Notes under the pieces: generated by a model
Seen by the model: the letters and a program-made list of their open reading frames with translations, nothing else
Database searches by the model: none
Told to the model about the DNA's origin: nothing
Assembly: GCA_965242495.1 (NCBI GenBank)
Contig: OZ251446.1
Coordinates: 558,001-622,000 of the forward strand
Source: CBDESN01 sp965242495
GTDB taxonomy: Bacteria > Pseudomonadota > Alphaproteobacteria > MPNO01
Direction: 5' to 3'
DNA: 64,000 nt
Shown: positions 58,107 to 64,000 of the stretch, piece by piece
How positions within the stretch are numbered: position 1 is the first letter of the stretch
Layout: each line of letters starts with the position of its first letter
Made by a program: the position numbers and the translations under genes

Positions 58107-60053
58107 ATGGCGTCGCAAAGCGGCCAGGACCTTCGGCGAACGCGGGACCTCGGCCGCAAGCCGTGGCGTCTCGTCGGAAAGGCGCTCGCCATCGGGGCGT
58201 CGCTGGTCGCCCTGGCCTACATCCTCGACATCGCCCTCTATTTCGACGTCACGCTGTTTCGGGAGCAGTTCTTCGGTCTTCTCTACGCCCTCGTGCTCGC
58301 TGGCGCTTATCTGCTTTACCCGGCGACGAAACGGAGCCCGCGCGATCGGGTGCCCGTATACGACCTGATCCTGGCCGCGGCCGGCCTCCTGGTCGGCGGC
58401 TATATCTTCGTCGCTTGGCCTGCGGTCGTCGCGGCCATGGTCGGGACGCTGACGCCGGAGAAGGTGATCCTGGGCGGCGTCGCCGTTCTGTTGATCCTGG
58501 AAGCGACGCGCAGATTGTATGGCTGGCCGATCGTGATCCTCGCGTCGGTCTTCATCCTGTATGCGCATTTCCAGTATCTGTTGCCCGGCGCGCTCGGCGG
58601 GCGGGGCTACGGCTGGGATCGGCTCGCGGCGCATCTGTACACCGATAAGAGCGCCATCCTGGGCCTGATCGCCGCGGTGGTGTTCGGGATGGTCTTCGGC
58701 TTCATCCTGTTCGGCCGCGCCCTGTTCGCCACCGGCGGCGGCGAGTTCCTGACCCAGCTGTCGCTGGCGCTCATGGGGCGGCGGCGCGGCGGGCCGGCGA
58801 AGGTCGCCGTGGTCGCTAGCGGACTGTTCGGGATGTTGTCCGGCAGCACCAGCAGCAACGTCGTCATTACCGGGTCGCTGACCATCCCGATGATGAAGAA
58901 TACGGGCTATCGGGGATCGATCGCCGCCGCGGTGGAATCGGTGGCGTCCAGCGGAGGCAGCCTGATGCCGCCGATCATGGGCGCCACGGCGTTCATCATG
59001 GCCGAGATGATCGAGACGCCCTATCGCTACATCGCCCTGGCCGCAGCGCTGCCGGCGCTCCTCTACTACGCCTCGCTGTTCATCCAGGTCGATCTGGAGG
59101 CCGCCAAGGCCGGCCTGAAGGGGCTCGCCGCCGGCGAACTTCCCGCTCTCCGACCAGTGCTGACGAACGGATGGGTCTTCTGCCTGCCGCTGGCGGTGCT
59201 CGTCTACTGCCTGTTCGTCATCTTTGTGAGCCCGGCCAAGTCGGCCTTGATCGCCTTCGCCGCGCTGATCGCGGTGAGCCTCGCGGCGGGCCTGTTGGTC
59301 CCGGGCCGGCGGATCTCCCTCCGAGTCTTGTTCGTCGACACACTCGAGGACACCGGCCGGCTGCTGATCGAGATCGGCGTCATCGGCGCCGTCGCCGGCC
59401 TGATCGTCGGTATCGTCAGTCTGACCGGCCTGGGCCTGGTGTTCTCGGAGATCCTGACGTCGCTCTCGGGCGGCAACCTGTTTCTCCTTCTCCTGCTGAC
59501 CGCGGCGGCGAGCATTTTGCTCGGCATGAGCATGCCGGTTACGGCGTCCTACGTCATCTTGGCGGTGCTCGCGGCGCCCGCCTTGGTGGATGCCGGCGTA
59601 TCGCCGATGGCGGCGCATCTGTTCGTGTTCTATTTCGCGATCATGTCCTTCATTACGCCGCCGGTCTGCGTCGCCATCTACATTGCGGCGGCGATCGCCG
59701 GGGCCAAACCGATGGAGACCGCGGTCCACGGCATGAAGATGGGCGTCGTCGCCTATGTGGTGCCGTTCGTCTTCGTGACCGATGAAGCTCTCCTGCTCGC
59801 AGGCTCCACCGCCGACATACTCTTTACCGCGGTTTCGGTCGTCATCGGCGTCGTCGGGCTGGCGGTGGCGATTCAGGGACATCTGGGGGTTGGAATCGCG
59901 CGCCCGATCAGAGGCCTGATCTTCGTCGGCGCCGGCTTGGCGCTGATCGATCTCGCGGCGTGCAAGCTCGGCGGCATGGCTCTGGTCGCCGCGACGCTGT
60001 ATTGGCAATGGCGGGTGGCGCCCCGGAGAGCGCGCGCGGGAAGCGCCGCGTGA
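58107..60053 (+). CDS. TRAP transporter fused permease (4TM-12TM)
   Basis: A 648-residue fused DctQ/DctM-type permease. Some 16 hydrophobic segments, with short-subunit helices at the start (ALAIGASLVALAYILDIALY) and DctM-like motifs SGSTSSNVVITGSLTIPMMK then GYRGSIAAAVESVASSGGSL and MPPIMGATAFIMAEM. Fusion of the two subunits is standard for the TAXI-associated TRAP family. It imports the solute held by the preceding binding protein, driven by ion gradients. It starts at ATG 58107. Repeat copy C lies just after its stop. Confidence 0.92.
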   Translation: MASQSGQDLRRTRDLGRKPWRLVGKALAIGASLVALAYILDIALYFDVTLFREQFFGLLYALVLAGAYLLYPATKRSPRDRVPVYDLILAAAGLLVGGYIFVAWPAVVAAMVGTLTPEKVILGGVAVLLILEATRRLYGWPIVILASVFILYAHFQYLLPGALGGRGYGWDRLAAHLYTDKSAILGLIAAVVFGMVFGFILFGRALFATGGGEFLTQLSLALMGRRRGGPAKVAVVASGLFGMLSGSTSSNVVITGSLTIPMMKNTGYRGSIAAAVESVASSGGSLMPPIMGATAFIMAEMIETPYRYIALAAALPALLYYASLFIQVDLEAAKAGLKGLAAGELPALRPVLTNGWVFCLPLAVLVYCLFVIFVSPAKSALIAFAALIAVSLAAGLLVPGRRISLRVLFVDTLEDTGRLLIEIGVIGAVAGLIVGIVSLTGLGLVFSEILTSLSGGNLFLLLLLTAAASILLGMSMPVTASYVILAVLAAPALVDAGVSPMAAHLFVFYFAIMSFITPPVCVAIYIAAAIAGAKPMETAVHGMKMGVVAYVVPFVFVTDEALLLAGSTADILFTAVSVVIGVVGLAVAIQGHLGVGIARPIRGLIFVGAGLALIDLAACKLGGMALVAATLYWQWRVAPRRARAGSAA

Positions 60054-60063
60054 CCGGGCGGAC

Positions 60064-60090
60064 CATGGCCGGGGCGCGAAATACGGGCTA
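60064..60090 (-). repeat. Dispersed 27-bp intergenic repeat, copy C (inverted)
   Basis: The reverse complement of 60064-60090 matches copy A at 23 of 27 positions; it lies just after the TRAP permease stop. Read in the same sense, a gcggcgcttcccgcgcg block follows (into the end of the TRAP gene), similar to the block following copy A. The element is thus found in both orientations relative to the window. Confidence 0.6.
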
Positions 60091-60161
60091 GGATACGACG
60101 ACGCCGGCGGCGCTCGGCCCGAGCCGCGCCGTCGGATTGACGGAGCGGGCCGACGTTTCGC

Positions 60162-62378
60162 ATGACGGTCGCGATCGCATCTCCTCGAGCCGGCCTGATG
60201 ACCCGGATCTCCGGCTGGGCCGGCCGCGTCGGGCTCGGGCGGAAGTTCGCCGTAGCGCTGGCCGTCGCGTCGCTGGCCTCGGCCCTCGCGACTTATGCCG
60301 CACTCAGCGGATCGTCGCCCTTCGGGGCCGACGCCGGGGTCGTGTTGCTGCTGCTCAACCTCGATCTGGTCCTCCTCCTGTTGCTCGGGGCGGTGGTCGC
60401 GCGCCGGCTGGTGGCGATATGGATTCAGCGGCGCCGCGGCTCCGTTGGTTCGCGCGTCCATACGCGGCTGGTCCTGCTGTTCAGCTTGGTGGCGCTCACG
60501 CCGGCGGTGATCGTCTCGGTCTTCTCGGCGGTGTTCTTCAGCCTCGGCATGCAAGCATGGTTCAGCGATCTCGTTCGCACCGCAGTCGTCGAATCCAACC
60601 GGGTCGCGAAGGCGTATCTCGAAGAGCATCAGCGCGTGATACGGGGCGACGTGCTCGCCATGGCGCGGGACCTCAATCAGGCGCCGATCGAGATCGTCGG
60701 CGACGGCGCGCGCTTCAACGAATTCGTCGCCAAGCAAGCCTTGTTCCGCAATCTGAGCGAGGCTCTGGTGTTCAGCGGCGGCCGCGTGCTCGCCCAATGG
60801 CGCCGCGGCTTCGCCCTAGATCAGGATCCGATTCCGAACCGGGCGATCAAGCAGGCGCGCGACGGAGCGCTGGTCGTGCTCACCAGCGAGGACGACGACC
60901 GGCTTCGCGCGTTGATCAAGCTCAACGGCTTCCTGGATACGTTTCTCTACGTTGGGCGCTACGTCGAACCGCACGTCTTGAACTACATCGACCGCACCCG
61001 GAGGGCCGTTGCGCAATACCAGCGGGTCGAGGGCCAGCGCTCGACCATCGAGATCACCTTTGCGATGCTGTTCGTCCTGGTGGCGCTGTTGCTGCTGTTG
61101 GCGGCGATTTGGGTCGGCCTGACCTTCGCCACGCGCCTGACCAAACCGATCGCCGCGCTGGCGACCGCCGCCGAACGCGTGCGGCAGGGCGATTTGGCCG
61201 CGCGCGTTCCCGAGGGGCCGACCGGCGACGAGATCGGTTCGCTCAGCCGGGCCTTCAACCGGATGACGGACCAGCTTGGCCGCCAGCGCGACGAGTTGAT
61301 CCAGGCCAACCAGCAGCTGGAGGCGCGCCGCCACTTCACCGAAACCGTACTGTCCGGCGTATCCGCCGGGGTCATCGGGCTCGACGCCCGAGGCCGCATC
61401 AACCTTCCCAACCGCTCGGCTTCGGCTCTGCTGTCGACCGACTTCGACGCGCATATCGGCCGGGAGTTGCGGGCTGTCCTCCCCGAGGCCGGGCCGCTCG
61501 TGGACGACGCCCGCCGCCACCCCGAGCGGATGCGCGAGTCCCAGGTCACGCTGCACCGCGGCGGACGGCCCCGCACTCTCCTGGTCCGGGTGGTCGCCGA
61601 CGGGTCGGGCGGAGGGGTCGACGGTTTCGTCGTCACCTTCGACGACGTGAGCGACCTGCTGTCGGCGCAGCGCAAGGCCGCCTGGTCTGACATCGCGCGC
61701 CGGATCGCCCACGAAATCAAGAATCCGCTGACGCCGATCCAGCTCTCGGCGGAGCGGTTGCGGCGCAAGTATCTCAGCGAGATTCGCGGCGACGCGGAAA
61801 CTTTCCGCACATGCATCGATACGATCGTCCGCCAGGTCGACGACATCGGCCGCATGGTGGACGAGTTTTCGTCCTTCGCCCGCATGCCGGCTCCGGCGAT
61901 GGCGCCGGCCGATCTTGCCGACATCTGCGCGGAGGCGGTGGCGTTGCAGAAGACCGCGCACCCGGAGCTGGACATCGATTTCGTCCGTCCCGACGCATCC
62001 CGACCGGTCCTCTGCGACCGCCGGCAGGTCGGCCAGGCGCTGACCAACCTTCTGCAGAACGCGGTCGAGGCGATCGACGACGACGCCCCGCCCGGAGGCC
62101 GTATCCGGGTCGAGATCGCGGGCGACGGGGACGGCCGGATCGCCATCGCCGTAGAAGACAACGGGCGAGGCCTTCCACCCGAACGGCGCGACCGGCTGAC
62201 CGAGCCTTACGTCACCACGCGGGAAAAGGGTACCGGACTCGGCCTCGCCATCGTCAAGAAAATCATGGAGGACCATGGCGGCGATCTGAGCCTGGACGAC
62301 GGCGCGGAGGGCGGCGCCCGCGCGCAGCTGGTGTTCGATGCGGGGGCGGGAACAGAGGCTGCGAAACATGGCGCTTGA
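60162..62378 (+). CDS. ntrY: Nitrogen-regulation sensor histidine kinase NtrY
   Basis: A 738-residue membrane kinase. Hydrophobic helices near residues 30-120 and again near 300, then HAMP (ATRLTKPIAALATAAERVRQ), PAS (FTETVLSGVSAGVIGLDARG), and the histidine-kinase core: phospho-acceptor His517 in IAHEIKNPLTPIQLSAER, N-box TNLLQNAVEAIDD, G1 VEDNGRGLPPERRD and G2 REKGTGLGLAIVKKIMEDHG. NtrY phosphorylates NtrX to control nitrogen, redox and cell-envelope functions in alphaproteobacteria. The usual ntrB-ntrC genes are not upstream here; a TAXI-TRAP transporter is. ntrX overlaps its 3' end by 11 bases. Confidence 0.94.
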   Translation: MTVAIASPRAGLMTRISGWAGRVGLGRKFAVALAVASLASALATYAALSGSSPFGADAGVVLLLLNLDLVLLLLLGAVVARRLVAIWIQRRRGSVGSRVHTRLVLLFSLVALTPAVIVSVFSAVFFSLGMQAWFSDLVRTAVVESNRVAKAYLEEHQRVIRGDVLAMARDLNQAPIEIVGDGARFNEFVAKQALFRNLSEALVFSGGRVLAQWRRGFALDQDPIPNRAIKQARDGALVVLTSEDDDRLRALIKLNGFLDTFLYVGRYVEPHVLNYIDRTRRAVAQYQRVEGQRSTIEITFAMLFVLVALLLLLAAIWVGLTFATRLTKPIAALATAAERVRQGDLAARVPEGPTGDEIGSLSRAFNRMTDQLGRQRDELIQANQQLEARRHFTETVLSGVSAGVIGLDARGRINLPNRSASALLSTDFDAHIGRELRAVLPEAGPLVDDARRHPERMRESQVTLHRGGRPRTLLVRVVADGSGGGVDGFVVTFDDVSDLLSAQRKAAWSDIARRIAHEIKNPLTPIQLSAERLRRKYLSEIRGDAETFRTCIDTIVRQVDDIGRMVDEFSSFARMPAPAMAPADLADICAEAVALQKTAHPELDIDFVRPDASRPVLCDRRQVGQALTNLLQNAVEAIDDDAPPGGRIRVEIAGDGDGRIAIAVEDNGRGLPPERRDRLTEPYVTTREKGTGLGLAIVKKIMEDHGGDLSLDDGAEGGARAQLVFDAGAGTEAAKHGA

Positions 62379-63774
62379 TATTCTCGTCGTCGACGACGAG
62401 GCCGACATCCGCGCATCGGTCTCGGGACTACTCCGCGACGAGGGCTATGAATGCCGCGTCGCTGGCAATGAAGCCGAGGCGGTCGATGCGGTCGAACGCC
62501 GGCGCCCGAATCTCGTCATCCTCGACATCTGGCTGCAGGGCAGCGACGCCGATGGACTCGAACTGCTCGAACGGATCAAGGGTCGGCATCCCGACCTGCC
62601 GGTGGTGATGTTCAGCGGACACGGCACGATCCAGACCGCGGTGGCCGCGATCAAGATGGGGGCCTACGACTTCGTCGAGAAGCCGTTCAAGTCGGACCGG
62701 CTGCTGTTGATGGTGAAACGCGCCATCGACACGGCCCGGTTGATGCGCGAGAACGCCGAGCTGCGCCAGCGCGCCGGCGTAGAATGGGAGATGATCGGCG
62801 CGTCGCCGCCGATCACGCAGCTCCGCACCGCCATCGAGCGCGTCGGGCCGGCCCGGAGCCGTGTCCTGATCGCCGGGCCCGCCGGGTCGGGGAAGGAACT
62901 CACGGCGCGGCTGATTCATGCCGCGTCGCCGCAGCGCGACGCTCCCTTCGTCGTGCTCAACTGCGCCGCGACGTCAGCGGAACGGCTGGAGATCGAACTG
63001 TTCGGCAGCGAACAGGGGTATGACGGATCGGAGGGTTCGCGGATCGTCGGCGCGTTCGAGCAGGCGCATGGCGGCACGCTGCTGCTCGACGAGGTCGGCG
63101 ACATGCCGCCGGAAACCCAGGGCAAGATCGTGCGCGTTCTGCACGAACGGACCTTCCAGCGGGCCGGTGGGGCCAAGGCGGTCGACGCGAGCGTGCGGGT
63201 GATCGCCAGCTCGAACCGTAGCCTCGAAGACGCGATGACCGCAGGAAGATTCCGCCAGGACCTCTACTATCGGCTCAACGTCGTACCCATTTCCGTGCCG
63301 CCGCTGACCCGGCGGCGCGAGGACATCCCGGCGCTTACCCGCTACTTCATGGCGCGTTCGGCCGGGATGCTGGGTAAACCCCGGCGCGTGCTGGCGGAAG
63401 ATGCGCTTGCGGCGCTGCAATCCTATCGCTGGCCGGGCAACGTGCGCCAGCTGCGCAACGCGGTGGAATGGATTCTGATCATGGCGCCTGGCGGTGCGTC
63501 CGATCTCGTCCGCGCCGACATGCTGCCGCCCGACGTGACGTCGGACGCAACCGCGCCGGCCGTCCGGGAACAGGGCGGCGCGGTCATGGGCCTGCCCTTG
63601 CGCGAAGCGCGCGAGATCTTCGAACGCCAGTACCTGCTGGCCCAGATCGGCCGTTTCGGCGGCAGCGTCTCCCGCGCCGCGGCGTTCGTGGGGATGGAGC
63701 GCTCGGCCCTCCACCGTAAGCTCAAGGCGCTGGGCGTCGGCGGCGCGGACGGGTCGGACGACTCCCGCCGCTGA
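62368..63774 (+). CDS. ntrX: Response regulator NtrX (sigma-54 AAA type, atypical GAFTGA)
   Basis: A 468-residue two-component regulator. Receiver: Asp53 in LVILDIWLQG, with acidic pocket DD (9-10). AAA domain: Walker A AGPAGSGKE (169-177), Walker B LLLDEVGDMPPET, and arginine finger region RFRQDLYYRLNVVPISVPPL. Where sigma-54 activators have GAFTGA in the L1 loop, this has EQGYDGSEG (about 215-223), so it probably does not contact sigma-54 in the usual way. C-terminal Fis-like helix: SVSRAAAFVGMERSALHRKL. The ATG at 62368 overlaps ntrY by 11 bases. Confidence 0.94.
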   Translation: MALDILVVDDEADIRASVSGLLRDEGYECRVAGNEAEAVDAVERRRPNLVILDIWLQGSDADGLELLERIKGRHPDLPVVMFSGHGTIQTAVAAIKMGAYDFVEKPFKSDRLLLMVKRAIDTARLMRENAELRQRAGVEWEMIGASPPITQLRTAIERVGPARSRVLIAGPAGSGKELTARLIHAASPQRDAPFVVLNCAATSAERLEIELFGSEQGYDGSEGSRIVGAFEQAHGGTLLLDEVGDMPPETQGKIVRVLHERTFQRAGGAKAVDASVRVIASSNRSLEDAMTAGRFRQDLYYRLNVVPISVPPLTRRREDIPALTRYFMARSAGMLGKPRRVLAEDALAALQSYRWPGNVRQLRNAVEWILIMAPGGASDLVRADMLPPDVTSDATAPAVREQGGAVMGLPLREAREIFERQYLLAQIGRFGGSVSRAAAFVGMERSALHRKLKALGVGGADGSDDSRR

Positions 63775-63810
63775 CGGCGCCGGCGCGGCTCGTCGAATCA
63801 CGGTCGAATC

Positions 63811-64000
63811 ATGAAGGTCATCATCTGCGGCGCCGGCCAGGTCGGGTTCAACATCGCCCGGCAGCTCTCGGCGGAGAACAACGACGTGACCGTGATCGAC
63901 CAGTCGGCCGAGCTTGTTCGCCGCGTCGGCGATGCGCTCGATGCGCGGGCGATGGTCGGGTTCGCCTCCTATCCCGACGTGATGGAGCGCGCCGCCGCGG
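63811..64000 (+). CDS. trkA: Trk potassium uptake regulator TrkA, N-terminal fragment
   Basis: The first 63 codons of a TrkA-type protein, cut by the window end. MKVIICGAGQVGFNIARQLS then DVTVIDQSAELVRRVGDALD is the Rossmann NAD-binding start of TrkA (GxGxxG in GAGQVG). The order ntrY-ntrX-trkA is conserved in alphaproteobacteria. It starts 36 bases after ntrX. Confidence 0.9.
   Translation, partial: MKVIICGAGQVGFNIARQLSAENNDVTVIDQSAELVRRVGDALDARAMVGFASYPDVMERAAA

Noticed and set aside
58092..60797. A 901-codon open frame on the minus strand across the TRAP permease and ntrY
   Set aside because: It is antisense to two clearly coding genes and gives Arg/Gln/Asp/His-rich low-complexity protein with no motif. 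Such long shadow frames are expected in very GC-rich DNA.
1..64000. CRISPR arrays, insertion sequences, prophage genes or integrases
   Set aside because: None of the recognised coding sequences belongs to these classes and no regularly spaced repeats were found.

Overview
The window is a GC-rich chromosomal segment of an alphaproteobacterium, probably Rhodospirillales-like. This is inferred from gene content: NtrY/NtrX followed by TrkA, a SUF operon led by an Rrf2 regulator, a 663-residue ParE, a Kdo/lipid A export block (PmbA, MsbA-like, DUF374, WaaA, LpxK), and a Zur/ZnuABC locus with an alphaproteobacterial-type Zur palindrome. No insertion sequence, phage gene, CRISPR array or rRNA was seen. 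There is one tRNA, tRNA-Leu(TAG). Most of the segment is dense housekeeping DNA in short operons with 4-base stop/start overlaps.

Layout. 1-2270 is the unsettled part: the 3' end of rpsD, about 490 bases without a recognisable gene ending in a 14-C/5-G tract, an orphan protein joining an NHLP-type double-glycine leader to a CFI-box C-terminal domain, a frameshifted DUF433 antitoxin remnant, and an Lrp/AsnC regulator that has lost its normal stop and reads into that remnant. 2404-4749 is a homodimeric-type 2-oxoacid dehydrogenase E1 (AceE-like), divergent from the Lrp gene. 4844-7892 holds tRNA-Leu, trigger factor, ClpP and an SDR protein without the catalytic Tyr/Lys. 7976-14466 is a complete suf operon (Rrf2 regulator, B, C, D, S, U, T, A). 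14491-21195 has an RhlE-type helicase, parE, an acyl-CoA thioesterase, purD and xseA. 21192-24909 has an M23 peptidase, an iron-type alcohol dehydrogenase and an asparaginase-like protein with an altered active site.

24885-32702 (minus strand) is the envelope block plus a UbiD-family decarboxylase. 32701-38477 carries an uncharacterised protein, a soluble NAD-type formate dehydrogenase (FdhA plus a NuoE-NuoF fusion) and a DUF3553 protein. 38495-48854 is mixed metabolism and transport: enoyl-CoA hydratase, periplasmic-binding-fold protein, EamA permease, Kef-type antiporter, MFS exporter, omega-aminotransferase, cupin, nitroreductase, DUF2461, LLM flavin oxidoreductase. 49060-52165 is zinc uptake: zur-znuC-znuB leftward and znuA rightward around a perfect 15-bp Zur palindrome. 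53201-56119 is a UbiD/crotonase/double-cupin cluster of unknown substrate. 56122-60053 has a YpjD-like membrane protein and a TAXI-TRAP transporter. 60162 to the end is ntrY-ntrX-trkA (trkA cut by the window edge).

The observations most worth following are the orphan NHLP/CFI-box protein with its unusual upstream DNA, a 27-bp dispersed intergenic repeat present three times, the Lrp/DUF433 collision, and several proteins from familiar families that lack catalytic residues.
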